This document shows, piece after piece, positions 8,816-18,636 of a stretch of 64,000 nt of DNA. The stretch is from Pseudoxanthomonas mexicana. Its GTDB lineage: Bacteria > Pseudomonadota > Gammaproteobacteria > Xanthomonadales > Xanthomonadaceae. Below the pieces are notes generated by a model, which saw only the letters and a program-made list of their open reading frames with translations, was not told the DNA's origin and did no database searches. The stretch is taken from assembly GCF_001556105.1 (NCBI RefSeq), contig NZ_LSIF01000083.1:155070-219069 (forward strand), in the 5' to 3' direction. How positions within the stretch are numbered: the first letter of the stretch is position 1; each line of letters starts with the position of its first letter. Both the position numbers and the translations under genes were made by a program.

Positions 8816-9352
8816 TCAGCGCTTCTTGTTCTTGTCCGCGTGCTTGTCGAAGGCCACGACGTCCCCACCCAACAGGGACAGCTGGCCGGCGCCGGCGGGC
8901 AACTCTCGCTCGAGCTTCTCGATTTCCTCGCGGAAATCGGCCACGTCCTCAAAGCTGCGGTAGACCGAGGCGAAGCGGACGTAGCCGACGTGGTCGAGCT
9001 TGCGCAGTTCGCCCATCACCAGTTCCCCGATCTTGCGCGAGGCTATTTCGCGTTCGCCGCTCATGCGAATCGCATGGATCACCGCACGCACGGCGGCCTC
9101 GATCTGTTCTTCCGACACCGGACGCTTCTGCAGCGCACGGTCGAAGCCGGCACGCAGCTTGCGTGCATCGAAGGTATCCCGACGTCCATCGCCCTTGATG
9201 ACCGCCGGCAGCTTGATCTCGATGTTTTCCAGCGTCGAGAAGCGCTCCCCGCAGGCCTCGCACTCGCGACGGCGCCGGATCGTCGCGCCGTCTTCAGAGA
9301 CGCGCGAATCGATGACGCGGGTGTCAGTGTGCTGGCAGAAGGGGCAGTGCAT
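8816..9352 (-). CDS. nrdR: Transcriptional repressor NrdR
   Basis: NrdR senses ATP/dATP and represses ribonucleotide reductase genes. The protein begins with the four-cysteine zinc ribbon ([17 protein letters not shown], then CEACGERF) and continues with an ATP-cone (about residues 48-138: [16 protein letters not shown] onward). At 178 residues it carries the usual 150-residue core plus a lysine-rich tail. Its position just upstream of the ribD unit matches the nrdR-ribD neighbourhood common in proteobacteria. Confidence 0.96.
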   Translation of the reverse strand: MHCPFCQHTDTRVIDSRVSEDGATIRRRRECEACGERFSTLENIEIKLPAVIKGDGRRDTFDARKLRAGFDRALQKRPVSEEQIEAAVRAVIHAIRMSGEREIASRKIGELVMGELRKLDHVGYVRFASVYRSFEDVADFREEIEKLERELPAGAGQLSLLGGDVVAFDKHADKNKKR

Positions 9353-9353
9353 G

Positions 9354-9854
9354 TCAGCCCCCGAACTCCACGGGCATCAACGTGGTGAGACCCCGACCCC
9401 TGTAGCGCGACGGCTCGAAACGGAATCCATCCAAAAGGGCCATCAACTGGGCGTTGTAGGCGGGCGCCGTGCTGCAGGTCACCACTTTATCTAGGATCCG
9501 TCCCTCGCCATCCACCAATACATAGGCTTGAGCCTTGAAACCACGCCTCGCCTTGCCCGCAAACCCGAAGTCGACGCGGGGCGCATGAATGACACGGCCC
9601 GCAGACCATGAGGCACGTGACAGATCCACGCCATCCTCCTGAGGCCAGACTTCGTTGCGGAAGGCGAACTTCCGGAACTCGGCATGCGTCATCTGTGGCT
9701 CCAAGCCCTTCCGGCAAGGGAAGAAGCCTTCGGGCACAGCGTCCATGTAGTCCGGAGGCGCGGAGAACACGGGTTCTTTAGGCGGCACCTCACCAGCCGC
9801 CGCAGAGCCGCACGCGAACGCCATCACGAACAGCACCAACGTTATCGACCGCAT
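9354..9854 (-). CDS. Periplasmic protein with a TonB C-terminal-like tail
   Basis: A signal peptide ([21 protein letters not shown]) precedes a soluble region of about 145 residues. The end, [17 protein letters not shown] followed by a helix and [21 protein letters not shown], has the beta-alpha-beta spacing of a TonB C-terminal domain, but no transmembrane anchor or proline-rich spacer is present, so it is not a working TonB. Two cysteines (PCRKG, TCST) could form a disulfide. I chose ATG 9854 because the signal peptide starts there. It lies one base upstream of the nrdR start on the same strand. Confidence 0.7.
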   Translation of the reverse strand: MRSITLVLFVMAFACGSAAAGEVPPKEPVFSAPPDYMDAVPEGFFPCRKGLEPQMTHAEFRKFAFRNEVWPQEDGVDLSRASWSAGRVIHAPRVDFGFAGKARRGFKAQAYVLVDGEGRILDKVVTCSTAPAYNAQLMALLDGFRFEPSRYRGRGLTTLMPVEFGG

Positions 9855-9914
9855 GACGGTTGCCTCCCATGCCGAATGGCGCTCGCGAGTTCGCACGCTC
9901 TGCCCGCTCCCGGG

Positions 9915-11171
9915 TCAGCTGCCGTAGACCGGGTACTTCCGGCACTGCGCAGTGACAGCATCACGCACCTTCGCCAGCACGGCCTCGTCGCTCGGCGCAT
10001 CCAGCACGTCGCAGATCCAGTTGGCCAGGTCGATGCAGTCCTGCTCACCGTAGCCGCGCGTGGTGACGGCGGGCGTGCCGATGCGCAGGCCGGAGGTCAC
10101 GAAAGGCTTGCGCGGGTCATTCGGCACGGAGTTCTTGTTGACGGTGATGTGCGCCTTGCCCAGCGCTTCTTCCGCATCCTTGCCGCTGACATCCTTGCCG
10201 ATCATGTCGACCAGCATCAGGTGGTTCTCGGTACCACCGGACACGATCTTGTAACCGCGTGCGATGATCGTCTTCGCCATCGCCTGTGCGTTCTTCACGA
10301 CCTGTGCCTGGTAATCCTTGAAGCCAGGCTCAAGCGCTTCCTTGAACGCCACGGCCTTGGCCGCGATGACGTGCATCAGCGGACCGCCCTGGATGCCCGG
10401 GAAGACGATGCTCTGCAGCTTCTTCTCGATCTCTTCACCCGCGCCCTTGGCCACGATGATGCCGCCGCGCGGGCCGCGCAACGTCTTGTGGGTGGTCGAG
10501 GTGACCACGTGCGCGTGCGGCAGCGGGTTCGGGTAGACGCCGGCCGCGACCAGCCCGGCGACATGCGCCATGTCGACGAACAGGTAGGCACCGACCTTGT
10601 CGGCAATGGCGCGGAAGCGCGCCCAGTCGACAACCTGCGAATAGGCCGAGAAACCGGCCACGACCATTTTCGGCTTGTGTTCCAGCGCGAGTTTTTCCAC
10701 TTCGTCGTAGTCGATCAGGCCCTGGTCGTTCACGCCGTACTGGACGGCATTGAAGATCTTGCCCGAGGCATTCACCTTGGCGCCGTGGGTCAGGTGGCCG
10801 CCATGGGCCAGCGACATGCCCAGGATGGTGTCGCCCGGCTGGAGCAGGGCGAAATACACGGCCTGGTTGGCCTGCGAGCCGGAATGCGGCTGCACGTTGG
10901 CGTAGTCGGCGCCGAACAGCTGCTTCACGCGATCGATGGCCAGCTGCTCGGCCACGTCGACGTACTCGCAGCCGCCGTAATAGCGCTTGTGCGGATAGCC
11001 TTCGGCGTACTTGTTGGTCAGCACGCTGCCCTGGGCTTCCAGCACGCGCGGGCTGGCGTAGTTCTCGCTGGCGATCAGCTCGACGTGATCCTCCTGTCGG
11101 CGCGCCTCGTGGGCGATGGCCTGGGCCAGTTCGGGATCGTAGGTTTCGATGCGGGCGTCGCGCGGGAACAT
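9915..11171 (-). CDS. glyA: Serine hydroxymethyltransferase
   Basis: GlyA interconverts serine and glycine with tetrahydrofolate, supplying one-carbon units. The 418 residues match the family length. [17 protein letters not shown] and [16 protein letters not shown] are N-terminal signatures, and [15 protein letters not shown] carries the PLP-binding lysine near residue 230. The start at ATG 11171 (MFPRDARI) follows a GGAGACC ribosome site. The frame stays open further upstream but that extension is low-complexity and lacks family similarity. Confidence 0.97.
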   Translation of the reverse strand: MFPRDARIETYDPELAQAIAHEARRQEDHVELIASENYASPRVLEAQGSVLTNKYAEGYPHKRYYGGCEYVDVAEQLAIDRVKQLFGADYANVQPHSGSQANQAVYFALLQPGDTILGMSLAHGGHLTHGAKVNASGKIFNAVQYGVNDQGLIDYDEVEKLALEHKPKMVVAGFSAYSQVVDWARFRAIADKVGAYLFVDMAHVAGLVAAGVYPNPLPHAHVVTSTTHKTLRGPRGGIIVAKGAGEEIEKKLQSIVFPGIQGGPLMHVIAAKAVAFKEALEPGFKDYQAQVVKNAQAMAKTIIARGYKIVSGGTENHLMLVDMIGKDVSGKDAEEALGKAHITVNKNSVPNDPRKPFVTSGLRIGTPAVTTRGYGEQDCIDLANWICDVLDAPSDEAVLAKVRDAVTAQCRKYPVYGS

Positions 11172-11247
11172 CGGGTCTCCGGGGCATGGCAGGGCGGGGA
11201 TGCCGATTGTAGCCCGCCCTGCACCCGGCCACCCCGCGCTTAAAAGG

Positions 11248-11271
11248 AAAAGCGCGCCGGAGCGCGCTTTT
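11248..11271 (-). terminator. Rho-independent terminator after the RcnB-like gene
   Basis: Perfect inverted repeat AAAAGCGCGC - CGGA - GCGCGCTTTT (10-bp stem, 4-base loop) with A/T runs on both sides. It lies 22 bases after the stop of the RcnB-like gene and before glyA, both on the minus strand. The symmetric A/T runs would allow termination in either direction. Confidence 0.9.
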
Positions 11272-11292
11272 CGGAGCATCGGGGCTACTGGC

Positions 11293-11778
11293 TCAGTGGC
11301 GCAGCATCAAGTCCGCGATGACGCCGGTGGCGATGGCGACCATCAGCAGGTTGCCGCGGTCGTCGCGCACCCAGTGGTAGCCCCGGGGAGGATGACGCAC
11401 CTGGTAACGGTTGTAGTCGTTCACTACGTACACCGGGCCGCCGTAGTAGTCACGGTACCGCTGCCCCTTGGCCCACCGGTGGTAGCCGGGGGCGGGACGG
11501 TACGTGACGCGCGGCGGCGCGTAGTACCGGCGATCGTCGTAGTGCCGATTGTCGTAGCGGCGGTCATCCCGACGGCCCTCGCTGTAGCCGTGGCCGTATG
11601 CCTGCCGCCGGTTGTGGTCATTGCGACGATCGTCCCGACGGTCATCACGGCGATCGTAGTGACTGGAACGGTCCCGATCGCGTCCACGATGATCGTTCTC
11701 GCGCGCCAGTACGGGGGCGGTGACGGCGAAGGCCAGGACGGCGCAGGCCATGCTCTGGAAAAGACGCTTGGTATTCAT
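11293..11778 (-). CDS. RcnB-family periplasmic protein
   Basis: The 161-residue product has a signal peptide ([17 protein letters not shown] to VLARE), a highly charged Arg/Asp/His repeat region ([16 protein letters not shown]) and a C-terminal segment [22 protein letters not shown]. That C-terminal pattern defines RcnB-like proteins, a family named for a nickel/cobalt-homeostasis protein. The repeat region could bind metal or simply be disordered. The start at 11778 has a GAGGGG ribosome site. It stands alone with its own terminator. Confidence 0.8.
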   Translation of the reverse strand: MNTKRLFQSMACAVLAFAVTAPVLARENDHRGRDRDRSSHYDRRDDRRDDRRNDHNRRQAYGHGYSEGRRDDRRYDNRHYDDRRYYAPPRVTYRPAPGYHRWAKGQRYRDYYGGPVYVVNDYNRYQVRHPPRGYHWVRDDRGNLLMVAIATGVIADLMLRH

Positions 11779-11915
11779 GGAAACCCCTCTGTGTGGCACG
11801 TGAGTCCATCATGCCGATCACATCTGAACCGATTCCGGCTGGAAAACGGTTACGGCCACGTCAACGCCATGTCGGTCTGCGGCATTCAGCGGGCGGTCGG
11901 TCCCGCGGGAGCGGC

Positions 11916-11921
11916 TATAAT
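11916..11921 (+). promoter_or_regulatory. Likely -10 element of the ettA promoter
   Basis: A perfect TATAAT lies 71 bases upstream of the ettA ATG in otherwise GC-rich sequence (GGCTATAATCGCC). No good -35 hexamer is visible at the 16-18 base spacing, so the assignment rests on the -10 match and position. Confidence 0.55.
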
Positions 11922-11991
11922 CGCCGCCTTCCCATGTGCCTCCCCGCCCGCCGTCCCGGCCGGGCGCCGGGGCCTGCGTACCGGAGCCTGC

Positions 11992-13659
11992 ATGTCCTCG
12001 CAATACATCTACACCATGAACCGGGTCAGCAAGGTGGTTCCGCCCAAGCGGCAGATCATCAAGGACATCTCGCTGTCGTTCTACCCGGGCGCGAAGATCG
12101 GCCTGCTGGGCCTGAACGGCGCCGGCAAGTCCACGGTGCTGAAGATCATGGCCGGCGTGGACAAGGATTTCGAGGGCGAAGCCCGCCCGCAGCCCGGCAT
12201 CAAGGTCGGCTACCTGGCGCAGGAGCCGGAACTCAACCCGGAGCACACCGTCCGCCAGGCCGTCGAGGAAGGCGTGGGCGACGTGCTGCAGGCCCAGGCC
12301 GCGCTGGAAGCGGTCTACGCCGCCTATGCCGAGGAAGGCGCCGACTTCGACGCCCTCGCCAAGGAGCAGGAACGACTGGAGGCCATCCTGGCCGCCGGTG
12401 ACGCCCACACGCTCGAGAACCAGCTGGACGTGGCCGCGGACGCCCTGCGCCTGCCGCCGTGGGATGCCATCGTCGGCAAGCTGTCCGGCGGCGAGAAGCG
12501 CCGCGTGGCGCTGTGCCGCCTGCTGCTGCAGAAGCCGGACATGCTGCTGCTCGACGAACCGACCAACCACCTGGACGCCGAATCGGTCGAATGGCTGGAA
12601 CAGTTCCTCGCCCGCTATACCGGCACCGTGGTGGCCGTCACCCACGACCGCTACTTCCTCGACAACGCCGCCGAGTGGATCCTCGAACTCGACCGTGGTC
12701 GCGGCATTCCGTGGAAGGGCAACTACACCGACTGGCTGGTGCAGAAGGACGAGCGCCTGAAGCAGGAGGACAACCAGGAAAAGGCCCGCCAGAAAGCCAT
12801 CCAGAAGGAACTGGAGTGGTCGCGGCAGAATGCCAAGGGCGGGCGTTCGAAGGGCAAGGCGCGCCTGGCGCGCCTGGAAGAGCTGCAGTCGGTCGACTAC
12901 CAGCGCCGCAACGAGACCAACGAGATCTTCATTCCGCCGGGCGAGCGCCTGGGCAACAACGTCATCGAGTTCAAGAACGTCTCGAAGAAATTCGGCGACC
13001 GCCTGCTGATCGACAACCTGAGCTTCCTCGTGCCCGGCGGTGCCATCGTCGGCATCATCGGCCCGAACGGCGCCGGCAAGTCGACGCTGTTCAAGATGAT
13101 CACCGGGCAGGAGAAGCCGGATTCAGGCACGATCACCACCGGTCCGACCGTACAACTGGCCTACGTCGACCAGAGCCGCGAGAAGCTGGAGGGCAACCAC
13201 AACGTGTTCCAGGAAATTTCCGGCGGCCTGGACATCCTCAACATCAATGGCGTCGAGATCCAGTCCCGCGCCTACATCGGCCGCTTCAACTTCAAGGGCC
13301 AGGACCAGCAGAAGATGGTCGGCTCGCTCTCCGGCGGTGAGCGCGGCCGCCTGCACATGGCCAAGACGCTGCTGCAGGGCGGCAATGTGCTGCTGCTCGA
13401 CGAACCGTCCAACGACCTGGATATCGAAACCCTGCGTGCGCTGGAGGACGCGCTGCTCGAGTTTCCCGGCAACACGTTCGTCATTTCGCACGATCGCTGG
13501 TTCCTGGACCGCATCGCCACGCACATCCTCGCCTTCGAAGGCGATTCGCACGTGGAGTTCTTCCAGGGCAACTACCGCGAGTACGAGGAAGACAAGAAGC
13601 GGCGCCTTGGTGAAGACGGTGCGCGTCCGCACCGTCTGCGCTTCAAGGCATTGAAGTAA
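11992..13659 (+). CDS. ettA: Energy-dependent translational throttle protein EttA (ABC-F)
   Basis: EttA is a ribosome-associated ABC-F ATPase that gates entry into the elongation cycle according to ATP level. The 555 residues equal the E. coli protein. Both nucleotide-binding domains are intact: Walker [10 protein letters not shown] at about residues 40-48 and GPNGAGKST in the second half, with LSGGEKRRV and LSGGERGRL signatures and two DEP(S/T)N(H/D)LD Walker B motifs. The linker between domains is rich in Lys/Arg. There is no membrane domain. The start is ATG 11992; the longer open frame upstream is not part of the protein. Confidence 0.97.
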   Translation: MSSQYIYTMNRVSKVVPPKRQIIKDISLSFYPGAKIGLLGLNGAGKSTVLKIMAGVDKDFEGEARPQPGIKVGYLAQEPELNPEHTVRQAVEEGVGDVLQAQAALEAVYAAYAEEGADFDALAKEQERLEAILAAGDAHTLENQLDVAADALRLPPWDAIVGKLSGGEKRRVALCRLLLQKPDMLLLDEPTNHLDAESVEWLEQFLARYTGTVVAVTHDRYFLDNAAEWILELDRGRGIPWKGNYTDWLVQKDERLKQEDNQEKARQKAIQKELEWSRQNAKGGRSKGKARLARLEELQSVDYQRRNETNEIFIPPGERLGNNVIEFKNVSKKFGDRLLIDNLSFLVPGGAIVGIIGPNGAGKSTLFKMITGQEKPDSGTITTGPTVQLAYVDQSREKLEGNHNVFQEISGGLDILNINGVEIQSRAYIGRFNFKGQDQQKMVGSLSGGERGRLHMAKTLLQGGNVLLLDEPSNDLDIETLRALEDALLEFPGNTFVISHDRWFLDRIATHILAFEGDSHVEFFQGNYREYEEDKKRRLGEDGARPHRLRFKALK

Positions 13660-13702
13660 GGCCTGCAGCGCCCGCGGGCGCTGCGCTTACGCAGCAACCA
13701 GG

Positions 13703-13731
13703 AAGCGCCGGCCTACGTCGGCGCTTTTTTT
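13703..13731 (+). terminator. Rho-independent terminator of ettA
   Basis: Stem AAGCGCCG - GCCTACGT - CGGCGCTT followed by a run of seven T, 44 bases after the ettA stop. The A-rich side is weak in the other direction, so this mainly ends the plus-strand transcript, though it also separates ettA from the convergent DUF3667 gene. Confidence 0.9.
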
Positions 13732-13742
13732 CTTCTTCGCGA

Positions 13743-14540
13743 TCAACCCAGGCTGGCTGACAGCAGCAGGACGGCGACGATCGCGCCTGTCACCAGGCTT
13801 TGGGCGAGCAGGAACATCGCCAGACCCAGGGCGGTGCGCAGGGCCGTCGTCCAGCGGGAGTGGCTCTGGAACATCTGGATCAACGAAAAGACGACGTACG
13901 TGCAGACGAACAACATGGACCATGCCTGCGCACTCGGTAGCCAGCGTTGCAGCACCACCGCAAACGCCATGAAGACGAATGTCTGGACCGTCAGGAACGC
14001 CGACACCACCAGCCACTCGGGGTAGTTCAAACCCCGCCCACGGAAGGCCAGCCAGAACGCCGCGGCCTCCAATGGCAGGCACAGCAGCGTGAATGCCGTC
14101 AGGTGTGTGTTGATCCAATCCCTTGCTGCCGCGAACGACCGGGTCACCACGGCAGGATCGGCAACGTCGTTGCCTCCCATGGCGCGTCCCTGGGAGTAGC
14201 CGGCCTGCATCGCCGACCCCACCAGATCGCCTCCCAGCAGGTACTTGCCCAGCAACACGACTGCCGCCGCCGTGATCATCAGCAGCAACAACGGCTTGAC
14301 CTGCTTCGCACGCTGACCGTCGAGGTAGGCACGCATCAGGTGCCCCGGCCGCAGCATCAGCTCCTTCAACGAGTACAGGATGCCCCGGTCCATGTGGAGC
14401 ACGCTGTGCTCCAGCTCATGGCCGAGGAAATGCCAGTCGATGCGGTGCGCCGGCGTCGGCTGGCCGCAGGCGGGGCAGAACTTCTGTTCGGGACCATCCG
14501 TCACGCGCGCGCAGTTGGCGCACTTCCCCCTATCCGACAT
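13743..14540 (-). CDS. DUF3667 membrane protein with N-terminal zinc ribbon
   Basis: The start CANCARV followed by FCPACGQ is a four-cysteine zinc ribbon. WHFLGHELEHSVLHMDRGILYSL and the PGHLMRAYLDGQRAKQVKPL segment match the DUF3667 pattern. About five transmembrane helices follow (LLLLMITAAAVVLL, LTAFTLLCLPLEAAAFWLAF, VSAFLTVQTFVFMAFAVV, MLFVCTYVVFSLI and a C-terminal helix). The function of this family is unknown. Starts at 14540, 14546 or 14552 are all possible; I chose the one closest to the zinc ribbon, which has GGGG about eight bases upstream. Confidence 0.82.
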   Translation of the reverse strand: MSDRGKCANCARVTDGPEQKFCPACGQPTPAHRIDWHFLGHELEHSVLHMDRGILYSLKELMLRPGHLMRAYLDGQRAKQVKPLLLLMITAAAVVLLGKYLLGGDLVGSAMQAGYSQGRAMGGNDVADPAVVTRSFAAARDWINTHLTAFTLLCLPLEAAAFWLAFRGRGLNYPEWLVVSAFLTVQTFVFMAFAVVLQRWLPSAQAWSMLFVCTYVVFSLIQMFQSHSRWTTALRTALGLAMFLLAQSLVTGAIVAVLLLSASLG

Positions 14541-14612
14541 CGCCATCCCCATGGCATGAAAGCGTCGCATTCTAGAGCGGAGCCCCTGTGTTTGGAAAAG
14601 CGGCGACCGCCC

Positions 14613-15782
14613 TCACTCCATCGGCAGTCCGAACACCTTGCGCAGGTAGGCCACGAAATCGGGGTCGTCACTCATGCCCTTGCCGGGCGTGTCGCTGACC
14701 TTCGCCACCGGCTGGCCTTGGCAGCGCACCATCTTCAGCACCAGTTGCAGGGGCTTGGGGCCCAGGTCGTTGGTCAGGTTGGTGCCGATGCCGAAGCCCA
14801 CCTTGCAGCGGCCATGGAAATGCGCGTGGATCCGCAGCACCGCTTCCACGTCGAGGCCATCGCTGAACACCAGCGTCTTGCTGCGTGGATCGATCCGCTG
14901 CGACTCCAGGTGCGCGATGACGCGATCGCCCCACACCAGCGGATCGCCCGAGTCGTGGCGCATACCGTCGAACAGCTTGCCGAAATAGAGGTCGAAGTCG
15001 CGCAGGAAGGCGTCCAGCCCCACGACGTCCGACAGCGCAATGCCGAGGTCTCCGCGGTACTCCTGCGCCCAGGCCTCGAAGGCGGCGCGTTGCGAATCGC
15101 GCAGGCGCGGCCCCAATTGCTGGAACGCCTGCAGCCACTCGTGCGCCATCGTGCCGTGTGGCGTCATGCCGTAAAGACGCGCGAAATGCACGTTGCTGGT
15201 GCCGACGAACTGGCCGCCCAGCAGCTGCTGGCAGATCGGCAGCAGCCGCGCATGCCAGTCGTGCGAGTAGCGGCGCCGCGTGCCGAAGTCGGTGATCGTG
15301 CAGTCCGGCGCGGCATCGCGCAGGCGCTCCAGCTTGCTGCGCAGGCGATGCTCGCCCTCCCGCTCGTCGCCGCCGGGCTGCGCGCGCATCCATGTCTCGC
15401 TGATGATGGCCAGCACCGGCACTTCGAACAGGATGGTCTGCAGCCATGGCCCCTCGATGGTCAGGTCGAGCTCGCCGGGCACCTGCTGCGAGGGTACGAG
15501 CCGCACGTGCCGCCGGCGCAGCTGGAACTGCTCCAGGAAATCGACGAAATCCGGCTTGATGTAGCGCAGAGAACTCAGGAACCGTAGTTCGTCCTCGCTG
15601 AAACGCAGCGTGCACAGCTGGTCGATCTCGGCCGAAATCGCCTCCAGGTGCCGGACCAGGTCCACGCCCGGTGTCCGGCACTTGAAGCGGTACAGGACCT
15701 GCGCCCCGGGATGCTGGTGCAGTACCGCCTGCATCATCGTCAGCTTGTAGAGGTCGGTATCCAGCAGCGAGGGGATCATCAT
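14613..15782 (-). CDS. pncB: Nicotinate phosphoribosyltransferase
   Basis: PncB converts nicotinate and PRPP to nicotinate mononucleotide in NAD salvage. The family N-terminus is clear in [15 protein letters not shown], and [22 protein letters not shown] is the active-site region with the regulatory histidine (the H of PHGT). [15 protein letters not shown] binds the phosphoribosyl moiety. From ATG 15782 the protein has 389 residues, close to the usual 400. The frame is open to 15914, but the 44 extra residues have no family similarity. The gene is divergent from the chemoreceptor-like gene at 16006. Confidence 0.93.
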   Translation of the reverse strand: MMIPSLLDTDLYKLTMMQAVLHQHPGAQVLYRFKCRTPGVDLVRHLEAISAEIDQLCTLRFSEDELRFLSSLRYIKPDFVDFLEQFQLRRRHVRLVPSQQVPGELDLTIEGPWLQTILFEVPVLAIISETWMRAQPGGDEREGEHRLRSKLERLRDAAPDCTITDFGTRRRYSHDWHARLLPICQQLLGGQFVGTSNVHFARLYGMTPHGTMAHEWLQAFQQLGPRLRDSQRAAFEAWAQEYRGDLGIALSDVVGLDAFLRDFDLYFGKLFDGMRHDSGDPLVWGDRVIAHLESQRIDPRSKTLVFSDGLDVEAVLRIHAHFHGRCKVGFGIGTNLTNDLGPKPLQLVLKMVRCQGQPVAKVSDTPGKGMSDDPDFVAYLRKVFGLPME

Positions 15783-16005
15783 GCCGGTCGCGCACCGTAC
15801 GGTCGGGGACGACCATGGTCGCATGATCGACTGCTGCCATTGCGCATGAGGTTGCTGCATCGCCCCATCGCGGGGAAACCGCGCACCTCGAGGGTGCCGA
15901 TTAAAGCGCCCCACCCATGCGCCGATAGCGCCTCAACACCGGGACCGTTCGCACGCTTGACTACGCCGACGTCGTGCCGCCCCGTCCTTTCCCACTAGGA
16001 GCTTC

Positions 16006-17091
16006 ATGAACGCATGCGCTGCGGACCCCGTGTCTGATGCCGGCATCGACGACCACATCCAGTCCGTGTCCGGATTGTCGGATTCGCTGCTGAAGCAGCT
16101 GCGCCAGTCGCTGCAGAAGATCGACGAAATCAACCGCGTCACCCGCATCATCTCGATGAATGCACGCATCGAAGCGGTCCGCATCGGCACGGCCGGGCGC
16201 AGCTTCGGCGTGATCGCGGAAGAGATGGATACGCTGTCGCGGCGGGTCAGCGATACGGCGCGCGAGATCGACCAGATGGCGGGCCGCACCAGCACCGACC
16301 TGCGCGAACGGCTGGACGAGCTGCAGACCAATGTCCGCCGCACCCGCCTGACCGATCTGGCGTTGGCGAACATCGACCTGATCGACCGCAACCTGTACGA
16401 GCGCAGCTGCGACGTGCGCTGGTGGGCGACCGATGCCGCGATGGTGGCCGCCCTGCAGGATCCGCAACCGGCGGCACTCGCCCACGCCAGCCAGCGCCTC
16501 GGCCAGATCCTCGATTCGTACACCGTTTATTTCGATCTGGTGCTCGCCGACCTGCACGGCAACGTCATCGCCAACGGCCGGCCGCGCCGGTACCGCTCGG
16601 CGGGACAGTCGGTGGCGCAACAGGCCTGGTTCCAGTCGGCGATGGCCACCGCCAGTGGCGAGGCGTTCGGCTTCCAGTCGATGCACGCCAGCCCGCTGGC
16701 CGGCGGCGAACGCGTGCTGGTCTACGCCTGCACGGTACGCGAGGGCGGCCGCGTGACGGGCCGGCCGCTCGGCGTGCTCGGCATCGTATTCCGCTGGGAC
16801 GCGCTCGCGCAGACCATCGTCGAACGCACGCCGCTGTCGGAGGCCGAGTGGCGCCGCAGCCGGGTCTGCATCGTCGATGGACACGGGCACGTGCTGGCCG
16901 ATACCGCGGGCGGCGACGCGGCGTCACCGCGACTGGATTTCCCCGGCCGTGCCGCTTTGTTCGCGCAGTCGCGCGCGGCGGTCGACCTGGTCATCGATGG
17001 CCGTGCGCACTGCATTGCGCATGCCGCGTCACCGGGCTACGAGACTTACCGCACCGGCTGGCATTGCGTGATCGTGCAGGGCATCGACTGA
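16006..17091 (+). CDS. Soluble chemoreceptor-like protein: MCP signalling tip followed by a cache/PAS-like sensor region
   Basis: No transmembrane segment is present in the 361 residues. The first 120 contain INRVTRIISMNARIEAVRIG and GRSFGVIAEEMDTLSRRV, which correspond to the conserved hairpin tip of methyl-accepting chemotaxis proteins (the usual NLLALNAAIEAARAGE and GFAVVADEVR) with several substitutions. Residues about 125-360 look like a cache/PAS-type sensor (FDLVLADLHGNVIANGRP, QAWFQSAMATASGEAFGFQS, CIVDGHGHVLADT). The order, signalling part first and sensor last, is reversed from classical receptors. A good AGGAG site precedes ATG 16006. No che genes are adjacent. Confidence 0.75.
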   Translation: MNACAADPVSDAGIDDHIQSVSGLSDSLLKQLRQSLQKIDEINRVTRIISMNARIEAVRIGTAGRSFGVIAEEMDTLSRRVSDTAREIDQMAGRTSTDLRERLDELQTNVRRTRLTDLALANIDLIDRNLYERSCDVRWWATDAAMVAALQDPQPAALAHASQRLGQILDSYTVYFDLVLADLHGNVIANGRPRRYRSAGQSVAQQAWFQSAMATASGEAFGFQSMHASPLAGGERVLVYACTVREGGRVTGRPLGVLGIVFRWDALAQTIVERTPLSEAEWRRSRVCIVDGHGHVLADTAGGDAASPRLDFPGRAALFAQSRAAVDLVIDGRAHCIAHAASPGYETYRTGWHCVIVQGID

Positions 17092-17100
17092 GGCTGCCGC

Positions 17101-17424
17101 TCAGGCCAGCCAGACGCCGTCGTCGCGCACCTGCACGGCGACCGCACGCAGCGAGTCCCCGCGGCAGGGCCCGGCCACGCAATCGCCCCGCACGAGTTCG
17201 AACGAGGCACCGTGGGCGGCACAGACCAGATAGCCCTCCTTGCTCTTGAGGAACTGGCCCGGTGCCCAGTCGAGTCGACGGCCGGCATGCGGACAGACAT
17301 TCAGCCAGGCGCGGACTTCGCCACCATCCCGGAAGAGGATCAATGACTCGGCATCATCGCCGATCGTGGCCTCTACCTCGGCAAAGCCGCCATCGGCGAT
17401 GTCATTCAGTGCACCCAGTCGCAT
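17101..17424 (-). CDS. Rieske [2Fe-2S] ferredoxin-like protein
   Basis: The 107-residue soluble protein has the Rieske ligand pairs VCPHAGRRLDW (Cys-Pro-His) and VCAAHGASFELVRGDCVAGPC (Cys-x2-His), the pattern of NirD/BphA3-type ferredoxins and the small Rieske subunit of oxygenases. No oxygenase catalytic gene is next to it, so its electron partner is unknown. I prefer ATG 17424 (MRLGALNDI) because the first beta strand follows; ATG 17445 would add seven residues. It is convergent with the chemoreceptor-like gene. Confidence 0.85.
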   Translation of the reverse strand: MRLGALNDIADGGFAEVEATIGDDAESLILFRDGGEVRAWLNVCPHAGRRLDWAPGQFLKSKEGYLVCAAHGASFELVRGDCVAGPCRGDSLRAVAVQVRDDGVWLA

Positions 17425-17513
17425 GTCGTTTAACGAAGTCCTCACACGGTCACGTAACGGTCATCCGATACTGCGGCACCGGCCCCCGCCGCATTCTGTC
17501 ACGACGCAACGCC

Positions 17514-17789
17514 ATGTACGCACGCCACTTCCAGTTCAACGCCTTCCGCCACGCCTTCGCTCCGCGCAAGCCGCGCCATCCGCTGCTGCGGGTCGGCCTG
17601 GGCTTGCTGGGCGTCGCGCTGCTGGGTGTGCTGGTGTTCTTCAGTGTGTTCGTCGGCGCCGCCATGATCGCGGCCGGTCTGGTCTACAAGCTGGTGCGCC
17701 AGCGCGGCAAGCCGCAGGCCCGCGACGCGCGCGTGGTGGATGCCGAGTACCACGTGGTTCGCAAATCGGTGCTGCCGCTGCCGCGCTGA
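17514..17789 (+). CDS. Small hypothetical membrane protein
   Basis: A 91-residue protein with one long hydrophobic stretch (LLRVGLGLLGVALLGVLVFFSVFVGAAMIAAGLVY, shown here only as landmarks LLRVGLGLLG and MIAAGLVYKL), long enough for one or two membrane passes, and a basic C-terminal tail. No family is recognised. A clear ribosome site is not visible. It lies 63 bp before the fumarylacetoacetase-family gene on the same strand. Confidence 0.6.
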   Translation: MYARHFQFNAFRHAFAPRKPRHPLLRVGLGLLGVALLGVLVFFSVFVGAAMIAAGLVYKLVRQRGKPQARDARVVDAEYHVVRKSVLPLPR

Positions 17790-17852
17790 AGCTGCGTCCG
17801 GGAGCCCGTTCCCGCCTACACTCTGCGGCCATTCCCTGCTCGACTGGCCGAC

Positions 17853-18560
17853 ATGACCGATCTTTTCTCCGCGCCACTGGTACCGCGCGCGCCTGTCCGC
17901 GGCGGCGGCACGTTCCCGGTGCGACGCATCTTCTGCGTCGGCCGCAATTTCGCGGATCACGCGCGTGAGATGGGCGCAACCGCGCCGGCCTCGAAAGCGG
18001 AGCGTGGCATGCCCGTCTTCTTCCACAAGCCGGCCGACGCCATCGTCACCGGTGACGCCGACGTCCCCTACCCGCCCGGCACCCAGGACCTGCACCACGA
18101 GGTCGAACTGGTCGTCGCGCTGGGTTCGGACGCGCCCGCCGGCCCGCTCGCACGCGACGACGCGCAAGCGCTGGTGATCGCATACGGCGTCGGCCTGGAC
18201 CTCACGCGTCGCGATCTCCAGGCCGCCGCGAAGGCCAAGGGCCTGCCCTGGGACACCGGCAAGGGCTTCGACCACTCCGCCCCGATCAGCGAACTGGTGC
18301 CGGTGGCCGACGTCGCGACGCTCGAGAACCACGCCCTCACCCTGCGCGTTAACGGCGAAACACGCCAGCACGGATCGCTGCGCGACCTGATCTGGGACGT
18401 ACCCGACATCCTGCACGAACTGTCGAAGCTCTATGCACTGAAGGCCGGCGATCTGGTCTTCATGGGCACGCCGGCAGGCGTGGCGGCGCTGGTGCCGGGC
18501 GATACCTTCATCGCCTCGCTGGATGGCGTGGCGACATTGAGCGGCCGCATCACGGGCTGA
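17853..18560 (+). CDS. Fumarylacetoacetate hydrolase-family protein
   Basis: The 235 residues form a single FAH domain: IFCVGRNFADHAREMG at the N-terminus, PVFFHKPADAIV, the metal-site segment DLHHEVELVVALG (Glu-x-Glu), YGVGLDLTRRDLQAAAKAKGLPWDTGKGFD and a C-terminal FMGTPAGVAAL. Such small FAH proteins are acylpyruvases or oxaloacetate decarboxylase/tautomerases. The length and the KGLPW motif fit the YcgM/FAHD1-like group, but the substrate is not certain from sequence alone. Confidence 0.88.
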   Translation: MTDLFSAPLVPRAPVRGGGTFPVRRIFCVGRNFADHAREMGATAPASKAERGMPVFFHKPADAIVTGDADVPYPPGTQDLHHEVELVVALGSDAPAGPLARDDAQALVIAYGVGLDLTRRDLQAAAKAKGLPWDTGKGFDHSAPISELVPVADVATLENHALTLRVNGETRQHGSLRDLIWDVPDILHELSKLYALKAGDLVFMGTPAGVAALVPGDTFIASLDGVATLSGRITG

Positions 18561-18636
18561 GCATCGCAACAACCGTCTTCATGCGCGCTATAGTCCCCGC
18601 CGATGGCGCGACGGCGCCGACAGACAGGAGGACAGC

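Noticed and set aside
11560-11700. Possible tandem repeat or CRISPR-like array
   Set aside because: The repeats are irregular GAC/CGG triplet-rich codons for Arg/Asp in the RcnB-like protein; no fixed repeat and spacer length.
14541-14570. Longer start of the DUF3667 protein at 14570
   Set aside because: The ten extra residues are without conserved character, and several in-frame ATG codons closer to the zinc ribbon have better upstream sequence; the exact choice among these stays uncertain.
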